Made by a program: the position numbers and the translations under genes
The notes under the pieces: model-generated
Databases searched by the model: none
The model's input: the letters and a program-made list of their open reading frames with translations, nothing else
Told to the model about the DNA's origin: nothing
In this document: piece after piece, positions 27,210 to 35,712 of the stretch
Layout: the number at the start of each line of letters is the position of its first letter
How positions within the stretch are numbered: position 1 is the first letter of the stretch
Origin: IMCC45349 sp047219225
GTDB taxonomy: Bacteria > Bacteroidota > Bacteroidia > Flavobacteriales > Flavobacteriaceae
Direction of reading: 5' to 3'
DNA length: 64,000 nt
NCBI RefSeq assembly: GCF_047219225.1
Contig: NZ_CP178208.1
Span: 2,728,001 to 2,792,000, forward strand

Positions 27210-28151
27210 TTATTTATTGAAGAATTCTGCCACAGCATCTGTTGATGCTTTTACTGCTTCTGGTTTGTAGTAGAAATCTACATGGCTAAATTCATCAAAA
27301 GCTAACGTTGTATTATCATTAGTAAGTTTTGCAATAAACTGTGTAGAACAAGGTGCTGTAGAGGCGTTAGTGCCATATATAACTAAGCTTGGTTGTACAA
27401 TTTTGTCAGCATAAGCTTCTCCAATAGAAATCAATGACTGCATAGCTTGGTCTGCAATATGCATGTTTGAAGCGTTTTTAACGGTTCCAGGGCCTTTTAC
27501 ACCATCTTTTCCGTAGTAGCTATAGGTTTCTTCTGCCATTGCTGGATATGCAGCAGCAGTAACAAACTCTTCTTTTGACATCTCATCATTTAATCCAAAT
27601 GGAGCATGATAATCTGGTTTTCCTGTTTCATATTGCTTTTGCTTAGACTCATTGGCAGCAGCAATCATCTGATTTGCCATATTTTTATCAGTCCACTGAA
27701 AAGCATCAGCTGCCATCATACCTGAGACCATAGCAATTTTCTTAATTCTGTGGTCTGTTACTGCTGTCGAAGCAATAATTGAACCACCTTGACAAACACC
27801 TAATCCGTTAATCTCTTCTACGAAGGGTAATGTTCCTAAGTAAGACACAGCATCCCAAGTATTTTCTATTAATCTAAACATGTATCTAGATTTTTTGTGT
27901 TCTCCTGGTAATGCTGGAGAATCTCCCATTCCTAAATAATCAAATCCTAAGAATACAAATCCTCTTTTTGCCATTTCTGGTCCATAGGTTGCCATAACTT
28001 GTCCTTTGACTTGAGGAAAAGGGCTCGCACTAACTATGGCTTTATATTTTTTGTTTGGGTCAAAGCCTTCTGGAAGGTATAAATCTCCTGCCAATTCTAC
28101 TCCAAATGATGTGAATGTTACACTGTTTTTTCCTGCTTTTAAATTTTCCAT
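27210..28151 (-). CDS. Alpha/beta hydrolase with Cys nucleophile motif; possible lost or ATA-initiated lipoprotein signal
   Basis: A 313-residue alpha/beta-hydrolase (dienelactone-hydrolase-like) from the first ATG. The nucleophile elbow is GVCQGGS (Cys instead of Ser); candidate acid and base lie near NASTAP and in FSHVDFYY. The frame stays open upstream of this ATG: from 28280 to 28152 it encodes a perfect lipoprotein signal peptide, KKLLSIICAVVLLVSC, plus a polar linker, just as in the paralogue at 24679. At the exact place of the start codon there is ATA (28278-28280), not ATG. Either ATA is used as a rare start, or a point mutation turned an envelope lipoprotein into a cytoplasmic protein. 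Its promoter (28333-28340) and upstream direct repeats look intact. Confidence 0.8.
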   Translation of the reverse strand: MENLKAGKNSVTFTSFGVELAGDLYLPEGFDPNKKYKAIVSASPFPQVKGQVMATYGPEMAKRGFVFLGFDYLGMGDSPALPGEHKKSRYMFRLIENTWDAVSYLGTLPFVEEINGLGVCQGGSIIASTAVTDHRIKKIAMVSGMMAADAFQWTDKNMANQMIAAANESKQKQYETGKPDYHAPFGLNDEMSKEEFVTAAAYPAMAEETYSYYGKDGVKGPGTVKNASNMHIADQAMQSLISIGEAYADKIVQPSLVIYGTNASTAPCSTQFIAKLTNDNTTLAFDEFSHVDFYYKPEAVKASTDAVAEFFNK

Positions 28152-28332
28152 TGTGTTTTCTTTTTTTCCATTGTTAGTATTAACAGCCAGTTCTTTCGTT
28201 TGGCTTTCGTTAGTGTTTTGTTTTTGGTTGCAGCTTACTAAAAGTACTACTGCACAAATAATAGAAAGTAATTTTTTTATCTTGTTTAATTTGTGATTCT
28301 TTATTCTAAAGTTGTTCTAATTATTTGATTAC

Positions 28333-28398
28333 AAAGTTACTGTGAAGTGAAGGTTTGTAACTTATACATTTTGGTAATTGACTTACACATTTTGGTAT
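28333..28398 (-). promoter_or_regulatory. Promoter with 21-bp-period direct repeats (AraC-type operator)
   Basis: On the minus strand TAACTTTG (28340 to 28333) matches TAnnTTTG. Upstream of it, ACTTATACATTTTGGTA (28361-28377) and ACTTACACATTTTGGTA (28382-28398), written on the plus strand, are 17-bp direct repeats with one mismatch and a 21-bp period. The proximal repeat ends 20 bp from the -7 element, so a bound AraC dimer would touch the -33 region. Confidence 0.65.
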
Positions 28399-28680
28399 TA
28401 GTATTTAATTTCTTTTAGTCTGTGGAAAGATGATAAAAGTAAAAGATCTCTTGATTAAGTGAATTATGATGTCTTTTTACTTAGGTATAAGCTGTTTATG
28501 TTTGTTAAGAACCTTATTTTTAAATCCAATAATGTTTTAAACTAATTCATTCAACTTAGTTAACTATTTAAGTAAACCATTCGTCGATACTTATCTGGAT
28601 ATTGGTCTAAAAAAATAAAATCCCTCTCTTATCAATTCTAATTTAGTGTTCAACAACAAGTTTAACCTAAAAATAGAATT
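28399..28680. other. Intergenic region upstream of exopolysaccharide operon
   Basis: AT-rich region between divergent genes. Apart from the LytTR-type site at 28576-28607 and an imperfect -7 (TAATTTAG, 28639-28646), nothing notable was seen. Confidence 0.4.
28576..28607 (+). promoter_or_regulatory. Candidate LytTR (AlgR-like) binding site 1
   Basis: ACCATTCGTC at 28576-28585 differs by one base from the AlgR box ACCGTTCGTC. A second partial copy, ATTGGTC (28601-28607), follows 22 bp after ATTCGTC, the direct-repeat spacing favoured by LytTR dimers. It lies about 100 bp before the dehydrogenase ATG. Near-identical sites occur at 34635 and 38003. Confidence 0.6.
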
Positions 28681-30051
28681 ATGGATACAAATGGAGCTTT
28701 TAGATTACCAACTAATGAAATTAAAAGAGAAAAATTACAAGTAGCATACAAAAGAGATAGTCTTTTTGGACAACTACAACTTAAAGAGGCTAGTATGGCT
28801 ATAGTTGGGCTTGGTTATGTTGGACTCCCATTAGCATTACACATGGCGTCCAAATATAGAGTTGTAGGCTTTGATATTAATAGCAACAAAATTTTCAAAT
28901 TATTAGATCATATAGATCCTTCTAATGAGCTAAGTGAAGTTGATTTTATAGGTAAAGATATTAGGTTTTCTTTTAAAGAAAATGATTTGTCACAGTCAAA
29001 ATTCTACATAATAGCTGTACCTACACCTATAGATAAATATAAAAAACCAAACCTTGAACCTTTAAAAGCTGCAACAGCCATGGTCGCAGATAATTTAAAA
29101 AAAGGAGATTGTGTAGTATTTGAATCTACTGTTTTTCCTGGCTGTACTGAAGAAGTTTGCGTGCCAATTTTAGAGCGTATTTCTAGGTTAAAATTAAATA
29201 AAGATTTTTCTGTTGGGTATTCGCCAGAACGTATAAATCCAGGTGATAAAAATCACACATTTACAAAAATCAAAAAAATTGTTTCAGGAAGTAATGATAT
29301 AGCTTTAGATTTAATTACCAATATATATGAATCAGTAGTTGAAGCTGGTGTACATCGCGCTGAAAATATAAAAGTAGCAGAAGCTGCTAAAGTAGTAGAA
29401 AACATTCAGCGTGATGTAAATATTGGTTTAATGAATGAATTATCGCAAGTCTTTAATGCCTTAAATATTAATACTGATGCAGTTTTAAAAGCTGCTGGTT
29501 CTAAGTGGAATTTTCATAACTATTTTCCAGGTCTTGTTGGAGGACATTGTATTGGTGTAGATCCATATTATTTAATAGATAGGGCTAAGAAATTTAATAT
29601 AAAAACTCAACTCTTAGAACAAGTTAGAAAAACCAATGAAGGAATGGTTGAATACATTGTGAATACAATAATAAAAAATGTTTGGCCTAATCATCTTAAG
29701 ACAAAATGGAAAGTCTTAATAAAGGGAATAACATTCAAAGAAAATGTTAGTGATATACGGAATTCTAAGGTTATAGATATAATTAAACAATTAAGAAAAC
29801 ATGATTTTGATGTAGTAGTAGAAGATCCATGTGCTAATGCATTAGAAGTTATGAGATATTATAACCTTCCTTTATTAAATGAGGTAACTAAGGATGATGG
29901 TAAATTTGATGTAATTGTTATGGCTGTAGACCATAATCAATTTCATGAAATTAAGGAATTAGACTCCATGCTTACTCAAAGAGGGTTTCTTTTTGATATA
30001 AGAGGAACATTCAAACATTTAGTGTCTAATAAAAAATATTTAACCCTTTAA
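28681..30051 (+). CDS. Nucleotide-sugar dehydrogenase (UDP-glucose/GDP-mannose dehydrogenase family)
   Basis: A 456-residue cytoplasmic enzyme that oxidises C6 of a nucleotide sugar to a uronic acid with two NAD+. The NAD-binding Rossmann start is IVGLGYVGLPLALHMA (~41-56) after a 36-residue extension; VPTPID and ESTVFPGCTEEVC are family motifs; the catalytic cysteine is C290 in GGHCIGVDPYYL; the C-terminal domain has GITFKENVSDIRNSKV. The pattern is closest to WecC/TviB-type enzymes (UDP-ManNAc or UDP-GalNAc(A)), though the precise sugar cannot be fixed. As the first gene of the operon it would supply the acidic sugar for the GT2 synthase, as AlgD does in alginate producers. Confidence 0.88.
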   Translation: MDTNGAFRLPTNEIKREKLQVAYKRDSLFGQLQLKEASMAIVGLGYVGLPLALHMASKYRVVGFDINSNKIFKLLDHIDPSNELSEVDFIGKDIRFSFKENDLSQSKFYIIAVPTPIDKYKKPNLEPLKAATAMVADNLKKGDCVVFESTVFPGCTEEVCVPILERISRLKLNKDFSVGYSPERINPGDKNHTFTKIKKIVSGSNDIALDLITNIYESVVEAGVHRAENIKVAEAAKVVENIQRDVNIGLMNELSQVFNALNINTDAVLKAAGSKWNFHNYFPGLVGGHCIGVDPYYLIDRAKKFNIKTQLLEQVRKTNEGMVEYIVNTIIKNVWPNHLKTKWKVLIKGITFKENVSDIRNSKVIDIIKQLRKHDFDVVVEDPCANALEVMRYYNLPLLNEVTKDDGKFDVIVMAVDHNQFHEIKELDSMLTQRGFLFDIRGTFKHLVSNKKYLTL

Positions 30052-30062
30052 AGAAATTTACA

Positions 30063-32000
30063 ATGCAGAAAAAAAATATTTACAGAGTTATAATATCAAT
30101 ATTTATAATAATTGGAATTTCATGCTCAAAGTATGATTCTTTGGATTCAGAACAAACAGAACAAATTCAAGAATTTGATGTAAAATTTGAGATAATCAAC
30201 AATACTAATAGAGTTCAGTTGATTAATAGAAGTATTTTACCTGAAGTTACAGAGGATTATTTGTCCTCTGAAGCTCAAAGAAATGTTACAAATGAATCAA
30301 ATGTAACTAATCAACAAGATTATTTTTGGACTTGGGTCGCAAAAGTTTCATCACCAACTTTAGAAGGAGATTTGTTAAGTGCCACTCATTGTGAAATTAA
30401 AGATGATAGGGCTTATGTAACTTATCACAAGCAAGGAGATAAACATTTGGGAATGTTAGAAATAGTCGATATTTCTAATCCTGAAGCACCTGTTGTAATT
30501 AAACAAGTTAGTTTTAGATTAGCAGATATTAATTCCGTAACGGTCGAATCTGAAACTGCTATATGGTTAGCTGCATCGCATAGTGAGCATGGGGCTACTG
30601 TATATAAAATTAATAGTAATATTGATACTTTTGAAAGAATTAATCTTTCAAATTTAATTGATGAAGATGTAGTTTCAGCTTCGGCAAATGGAATTGCTTA
30701 TACTGATAACTATTTAATAGTTAGTGCTGGTAAAACTTATGGAGGAACATTTATTTTAAATAAATCTACATTCGAACTTGAATATAATGAAAGTTATAGC
30801 AATGCAAAATATGTTTGCGTTAATGGAAGTAGTAATTCAGCAACTTATGCAAGTTTGATAACTGGTGATAATGCAAGAGTTAAATCAGGAACTGTAAATG
30901 GTTTTAACCAAAGTAACGAATTTGACATCACCAATATTATACACACTAATGTAGAAGCTTCTTATAGAGGAAAGAATACTACATATTTTGACCCATACAA
31001 CTCTAATAAACTATATGTTTCTACTGGATTAAATGGATTAAAGGTATACGATATTAATAGTGGTTCTTTAATTAATGAGTCCAAGGGAACAATGTTAATT
31101 GAGGGAAATACTAATGGTGTTACTTTAGATGATGACTATATGTATATAGCAAACGGAGCTGATGGTATTGCTATCTCTGAGCATATTTCAGGAAATAATT
31201 TAATTAATCCAATGTTTGTTTGGGATATGCAAGAGCAACCAGCTTCAGCAAATTATGTGACCGCAAAGAATGATTGGGTGTTTATATGTAAAGGACAAGG
31301 CGGATTTAATATACTTTATAAGCAAGATAAAGCTCCTTACATAACAATTTCTCCATATAATAATAAAGGAACTCCAATAGTAATGGAAGAAGATGAAGAA
31401 GTTTGTAGTGAGCTTTTACCTAATTTATTTAATGTTGTTTTACCTGAAACTGAAAATGCTTTAATAAACCATCCTGAATATTTTATGCATCCTACAAAAA
31501 ACATTCATATAAAGGAAACAGCAGAGGTAACAGTAACTTTTATAAATGAAGGAGCTGGCTATAAAAATGTTTTAGGATACTATGCTTACGATATTAATAC
31601 TCCACCACAAACAGTAGATGATTTGGTTAAGATAGTTATTTTTCCAAATGCCTCTGCTCAAAACTCTGGAGGAGAATTGATAAGAGGGAACACAATGCGT
31701 TTATTGGGTGAGTTTGAAGCAGATACTATGATTGGATTTTTTGTTATCTCTGATGGTTGGAGGAATAATGAAATTACTGAAGGAATTTACACTCAACATA
31801 CAGATGCCATTTTAAATAATAATAGCGCACAACAAAGCTTAATATTTCATGATACCTCATGTAATTCTACTATTATTTGTTTTGAAGATATAAGTGTACC
31901 AAATGGTGATAAAGACTATAATGATGCTATTTTTCAAATTAAAGCATCACCAGAGAGCGCTATAGATCCGAGTGATTATATACAAGTAAATCAAGACTAA
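30063..32000 (+). CDS. LVIVD-repeat / DUF4114 lipoprotein
   Basis: A 645-residue predicted lipoprotein (signal to ISCSKYD, Cys ~21). Residues ~95-430 form a beta-propeller-like repeat region with LVIVD-type units (LEIVDISNPEAPVV, GLKVYDINSG, DDYMYIANGADGIAI). Residues ~480-640 hold a DUF4114 domain (GFFVISDGWRNNEI, FEDISVPNGDKDYNDAIF), an extracellular beta-sandwich with an acidic, probably Ca-binding loop. This domain combination is typical of surface or matrix proteins in Bacteroidota. Its place between the sugar dehydrogenase and the synthase suggests a surface anchor or matrix partner of the polymer. Confidence 0.72.
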   Translation: MQKKNIYRVIISIFIIIGISCSKYDSLDSEQTEQIQEFDVKFEIINNTNRVQLINRSILPEVTEDYLSSEAQRNVTNESNVTNQQDYFWTWVAKVSSPTLEGDLLSATHCEIKDDRAYVTYHKQGDKHLGMLEIVDISNPEAPVVIKQVSFRLADINSVTVESETAIWLAASHSEHGATVYKINSNIDTFERINLSNLIDEDVVSASANGIAYTDNYLIVSAGKTYGGTFILNKSTFELEYNESYSNAKYVCVNGSSNSATYASLITGDNARVKSGTVNGFNQSNEFDITNIIHTNVEASYRGKNTTYFDPYNSNKLYVSTGLNGLKVYDINSGSLINESKGTMLIEGNTNGVTLDDDYMYIANGADGIAISEHISGNNLINPMFVWDMQEQPASANYVTAKNDWVFICKGQGGFNILYKQDKAPYITISPYNNKGTPIVMEEDEEVCSELLPNLFNVVLPETENALINHPEYFMHPTKNIHIKETAEVTVTFINEGAGYKNVLGYYAYDINTPPQTVDDLVKIVIFPNASAQNSGGELIRGNTMRLLGEFEADTMIGFFVISDGWRNNEITEGIYTQHTDAILNNNSAQQSLIFHDTSCNSTIICFEDISVPNGDKDYNDAIFQIKASPESAIDPSDYIQVNQD

Positions 32001-32014
32001 AACTAAACCAAGTC

Positions 32015-33328
32015 ATGTTTAAAGTTGTAAAAAATAATAACCAAAAAATCCTAACTCAAGGCAGTTTAGATTACTTGATTATAGAAAAGTGGTCTAACTC
32101 CTTAGAGGATGTTATTAGTAATTGTCAGGCAGTGATAATTGCTACGAAAGAAACTAATTGGTTTAATGATATTGTATTACAACTTAGAACCCATAAGGAT
32201 AAAAATGTATTCTTAAAACCAGTATTCTATAAATATGATATAAAATCAGAATACATCATTCATACAGATGGATTGTTTGAAGAAGATCTTTCAAATCATA
32301 TTGTTAAAGCTATTTTAGATAAGGTTGAAAGTGTGCCACAGTTGCAAATAGAGCAAAATTTTGATGTAACAACAAGATTGATTCAGTTTTTATATACAAG
32401 AGAAGCAAAATTAAGTCCAACCAAAAACAGGTATTCTAAAATTGGTTATGTGTATCCTTTTATTGGTTTGTATTTCACGAGTAAAGAATATGAAATCGAA
32501 AAACAACTTCAGTTTTTAGTCAATGATGAAGCTTTAAATGTACAACTAAAAGACAAAGTACAGCTTTGTAATGATTGTCACGATAGTTATTTAATTTATA
32601 AAGAAACTTGCCCTAAATGTAAATCTATCAATCTTGAAGCACATGATATTATTCATCATTTCACCTGTGCTCATGTTGCTCCTCAAGAACAGTTTATCAA
32701 TAACGAGAATGATAACTTACAATGCCCTAAATGCAATAAACATTTGCGTCATATAGGAATAGATTATGATAAACCTTCATCTGTATACAATTGTAATACT
32801 TGCGATCATCATTTTCAGGTAGCACAAGTAGTGTCCGAATGTCATAGCTGTAACCATGTAAACAGTTTGGAAGAACTTATTGAAGTAACAATATATGATT
32901 ACGAACTTACAATGAAAGCAATGTTAATGGCTGAGGGTAAGTATGTAATAAATAAAACAGAAGAGCAAGATGCTGTAATCATTTTTAATCAACTATTAGA
33001 TCAGGAAAAAGAACGAAATTTTGCAAAAGGATATTCTAGTTATTTAGCCACTGTATCTTTAACTGGAGAGTTGCTTAATATATTAGATAGTGACTTTATA
33101 AATAGTTTCTGGAAAGATATTAAAGAAATAGTTAAACAATATGTAGCGAATGATCTATGTTACATTAAAAAAGGTAATTCTATTCAGTTACTATTGTTAG
33201 ATGTGGATGAGGAGAAAGCAGAAGAAGTTAGAGATAAGATGATTTATAATATGGAATTGTTGTTAAGTGATAATATCAAATCTCATATTAAAATTACAAA
33301 CGATTTAGTAAATGTAAAAGCTATATGA
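32015..33328 (+). CDS. TackOD1-like zinc-ribbon protein with degenerate GGDEF-like C terminus
   Basis: A 437-residue cytoplasmic protein. Residues 1-110 resemble a receiver-like alpha/beta domain. Residues ~180-285 carry multiple Cys pairs: C185/C188, C199/C202, C218 within HDIIHHFTCAHVAP, C237/C240, C260/C263 and C276/C279. This matches the TackOD1 output domain (zinc-ribbon, first noted in archaeal regulators). The last ~110 residues follow the topology of a GGDEF domain (EKERNFAKGYSSYLATVSL ... GNSIQLLLLDVDEEKAEEV), but the catalytic GGDEF is replaced by GNSIQ, so it cannot make c-di-GMP. It overlaps the GT2 synthase by 4 bp. I infer a regulatory or scaffold partner of the synthase. Confidence 0.6.
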   Translation: MFKVVKNNNQKILTQGSLDYLIIEKWSNSLEDVISNCQAVIIATKETNWFNDIVLQLRTHKDKNVFLKPVFYKYDIKSEYIIHTDGLFEEDLSNHIVKAILDKVESVPQLQIEQNFDVTTRLIQFLYTREAKLSPTKNRYSKIGYVYPFIGLYFTSKEYEIEKQLQFLVNDEALNVQLKDKVQLCNDCHDSYLIYKETCPKCKSINLEAHDIIHHFTCAHVAPQEQFINNENDNLQCPKCNKHLRHIGIDYDKPSSVYNCNTCDHHFQVAQVVSECHSCNHVNSLEELIEVTIYDYELTMKAMLMAEGKYVINKTEEQDAVIIFNQLLDQEKERNFAKGYSSYLATVSLTGELLNILDSDFINSFWKDIKEIVKQYVANDLCYIKKGNSIQLLLLDVDEEKAEEVRDKMIYNMELLLSDNIKSHIKITNDLVNVKAI

Positions 33329-34632
33329 ATCATCTAATTCCAGAATATATTAATTATTGGTTTGAAGTAGGAATATGGAAATTCATTCGCATATTCTGGT
33401 ATTTCGTCATTTTTGAATTTACACGATATATAATTATAGATTATATTGTTTATGGAATCTTCTATTTAAATAGAAAAAAAAGACAGGAACAATGGAATTT
33501 AGCTAAGCAAAAATTACAGTTAGAAAATCCTTTCGTATCTATCATTATTCCTGGGAAAAACGAAGGAAAGCATTTGTATAAGTTAACTAAGTCTTTATCT
33601 GAACAAACATATACCAATTTTGAGCTAATTATAGTAGATGATGGTTCCGATGATGATACACCAATCATTGGAGAAAATCTTAAAAAACATGGGTTGATAG
33701 ACTTGTTTTTGCGAAATGATCAAAGAGGAGGGAAAGCATCTGCAGCAAATTTCGCATTACAATTTTGTAAAGGTAAATATATAGTGCATCTGGATGCAGA
33801 TTGCTCTTTTGATCGTGATGCCATCGAAAATGTTGTGATTCCTTTTTATTTAGATAATAATATTGGAGCTGTAGGAGGTAATGTTAAAGTGAGAAATTAT
33901 AAAAATAGTTTATGTGCAAAATTGCAAGCAATTGAGTATTTAAAAACAGTATCAGTTGGTAGAATAGTAACTTCATATCTTGGAATATATAAAATTATAT
34001 CAGGAGCTTTTGGTGCATTTAGGTCAGATGTTATAAGCAGCATTGGAGGTTGGGATATTGGTCCTGGACTAGATGGTGATATTACAGTTAAAATTAGAAA
34101 GTCAGGTTATAAAGTATATTTTGAGCCCACTGCTGTATGTTTAACTAATGCTCCTGAAAAGTTTAAGGTGTTAACTAAACAGCGTCTTAGATGGGATAAG
34201 TCTATCATAAGATTCAGAGTTAGAAAACATAAGGATGTGTATTTTCCTAATGCTAATTTTAAATGGTCTACATTTTTTTCGTTAGCTGAAAACGTATTTT
34301 ATAATGTTATTCTTGATGTACTTTGGTGGATATATATTATAGATATCATTATAAACTATAGTGGTTCTTTACAGTTTGTTATTCCTATGAATATCACACT
34401 ATATTTTGTAATGAGTTATGTACAAATGTGTAGTATATATATGTTTTCTGAACGTAGAGAAGAAGAGAAGTATTTATGGCCATATGTGGCGTTTATGACA
34501 TTTTACACAGGTATGTATTTGCGTATTGTACGTACTATTGCCTACTATAAGGAGTTCTTTTTTAAGCGATCGTTTGAAGACCCATGGAACCCTCATAAAT
34601 CTTCTAGATTAGCAAAAGAGCATGGGTTATAA
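33325..34632 (+). CDS. Membrane GT2 processive polysaccharide synthase
   Basis: A 435-residue family-2 glycosyltransferase of the cellulose/hyaluronan/alginate-synthase type. Residues ~20-48 are a membrane helix; the GT-A domain has IIIPGKNEG, IIVDDGSDDDTP, the metal-binding D157-A-D159, an acidic pair in GLDGDITVKIRK (~248-259) and the processivity motif QRLRW (286-290). Several more helices follow (~310-415). It polymerises a nucleotide-activated sugar and moves the chain across the inner membrane. The context is a sugar dehydrogenase upstream and a TolC/HlyD pair downstream. No PilZ domain is visible. The polymer is unknown; a uronic-acid-containing one is likely. Confidence 0.85.
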   Translation: MNHLIPEYINYWFEVGIWKFIRIFWYFVIFEFTRYIIIDYIVYGIFYLNRKKRQEQWNLAKQKLQLENPFVSIIIPGKNEGKHLYKLTKSLSEQTYTNFELIIVDDGSDDDTPIIGENLKKHGLIDLFLRNDQRGGKASAANFALQFCKGKYIVHLDADCSFDRDAIENVVIPFYLDNNIGAVGGNVKVRNYKNSLCAKLQAIEYLKTVSVGRIVTSYLGIYKIISGAFGAFRSDVISSIGGWDIGPGLDGDITVKIRKSGYKVYFEPTAVCLTNAPEKFKVLTKQRLRWDKSIIRFRVRKHKDVYFPNANFKWSTFFSLAENVFYNVILDVLWWIYIIDIIINYSGSLQFVIPMNITLYFVMSYVQMCSIYMFSERREEEKYLWPYVAFMTFYTGMYLRIVRTIAYYKEFFFKRSFEDPWNPHKSSRLAKEHGL

Positions 34633-34634
34633 AA

Positions 34635-34666
34635 ACCATTCGTCGACACTTATCTTCCATTCACCG
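34635..34666 (+). promoter_or_regulatory. Candidate LytTR (AlgR-like) binding site 2
   Basis: ACCATTCGTCGACACTTATC at 34635-34654 matches site 1 at 19 of 20 bases. A second partial copy CCATTCACCG (34657-34666) starts 21 bp after CCATTCGTCG. It lies 3 bp after the GT2 stop and about 110 bp before the receiver gene of the signalling operon. Confidence 0.65.
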
Positions 34667-34746
34667 CTCTTATTTTAGGTATTTATCGAAGTTTAGCCTA
34701 AATTGATAAAAAATCTCTCATCTTTATATTAAAATCGAAAACAAGA

Positions 34747-35160
34747 ATGCGTAATTTATCACTGTTACTAATTGAAGACGACCAAATAGAAACTTTGAAA
34801 TTCCAGAAAATAGTTAGTTCTATAAATGAAAAGCATAAAGTTACTATTGCACAAAATGGTGAAGAAGCTCTGAGGCTTGTTAAAAATATAGAGCAACTAC
34901 CAAATGTTATCCTTTTAGATTTGAATATGCCCAAACTAAATGGTTTAGAGTTTCTTAAAATTTTAAAGAATGATTTAGTGTTAAAGTATATTCCCGTAGT
35001 AATACTAACTACGTCAAATTATCCAAATGATATTCTGGAATGCTATGAAATGGGTATTGCTGGATATTTAATGAAACCATTGAAATATCAGGATTATAAG
35101 AGTCTAATAGAAAATTTTATAACTTATTGGAGTGTAAATGAATTCACTCGAAAAAATTAA
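34747..35160 (+). CDS. Stand-alone response-regulator receiver protein
   Basis: A 137-residue single-domain receiver (Rcp/CheY type). The acidic pocket is E10-D11-D12 (LLIEDDQIE), the phosphoacceptor D58 is in ILLDLNMPKLNG, the Thr/Ser switch is in VILTTSN, and the Lys is in GYLMKPLKYQD. It has no output domain. It is the first gene of the H-NOX/kinase/Hpt/LytTR operon and would serve as the middle Asp of a phosphorelay: it could take phosphate from the kinase at 35705 and pass it to the Hpt protein at 36919. This order is inferred. Confidence 0.85.
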   Translation: MRNLSLLLIEDDQIETLKFQKIVSSINEKHKVTIAQNGEEALRLVKNIEQLPNVILLDLNMPKLNGLEFLKILKNDLVLKYIPVVILTTSNYPNDILECYEMGIAGYLMKPLKYQDYKSLIENFITYWSVNEFTRKN

Positions 35161-35166
35161 AGATAT

Positions 35167-35712
35167 ATGAAAGGCATAGTTTTTACAGAATTTTTATCAT
35201 TAGTAGAAGATAAATTCGGACTGGAAACAGTAGATGAGATAATACAAAAATCTGATTTACCTTCAAAAGGAATATATACTTCTATAGGAACTTATAATTT
35301 TTCCGAAATGTTAAGTCTGTTATTACATTTAAGTGAAAAAACCTCATTAAGTATAGATGAACTTTTATATACTTATGCCGAACATTTCTTTGGTGTATTA
35401 GTACGTACTTATGGTGAATTATTGAATAGATACAAGGATCCAATAGAAATGTTAGCCTCGATAGAAAATCATATACATGTTGAGGTTAGAAAAATATATC
35501 CAGATGCTGAACTGCCTACATTTACAGTTCTTGAAAAGACTGACAATAAGTTAGTTTTAGAGTATATGTCTAGTAGAGCAATGTATAGTTTTGGACTAGG
35601 ATTAATGCACAAAACATTTGAACACTTTGGGCAAAAAGCAGAAATAACATTAGATAAAATAAAATCTGATGGAACAAAAGTAAATTATACAATTGTAAAA
35701 ATTAGTGAGTAA
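35167..35712 (+). CDS. hnoX: H-NOX haem nitric-oxide sensor
   Basis: A 181-residue haem-NO/oxygen-binding domain protein. The proximal haem ligand is H104 in NHIHVEVRKIYPDAELP, and the haem-propionate motif Y-x-S-x-R is Y133/S135/R137 in EYMSSRAMY. The position equivalent to the distal Tyr of oxygen-binding H-NOX proteins (five residues after the Arg) is F142, so selective NO binding is predicted. In other bacteria, stand-alone H-NOX proteins regulate an adjacent histidine kinase and control biofilm formation. Here the kinase gene starts inside its stop codon region (8-bp overlap), so stoichiometric co-translation is likely. Confidence 0.92.
   Translation: MKGIVFTEFLSLVEDKFGLETVDEIIQKSDLPSKGIYTSIGTYNFSEMLSLLLHLSEKTSLSIDELLYTYAEHFFGVLVRTYGELLNRYKDPIEMLASIENHIHVEVRKIYPDAELPTFTVLEKTDNKLVLEYMSSRAMYSFGLGLMHKTFEHFGQKAEITLDKIKSDGTKVNYTIVKISE

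Noticed and set aside
32015..33328. Active diguanylate cyclase
   Set aside because: The site equivalent to GG(D/E)EF reads GNSIQ, lacking the catalytic residues.
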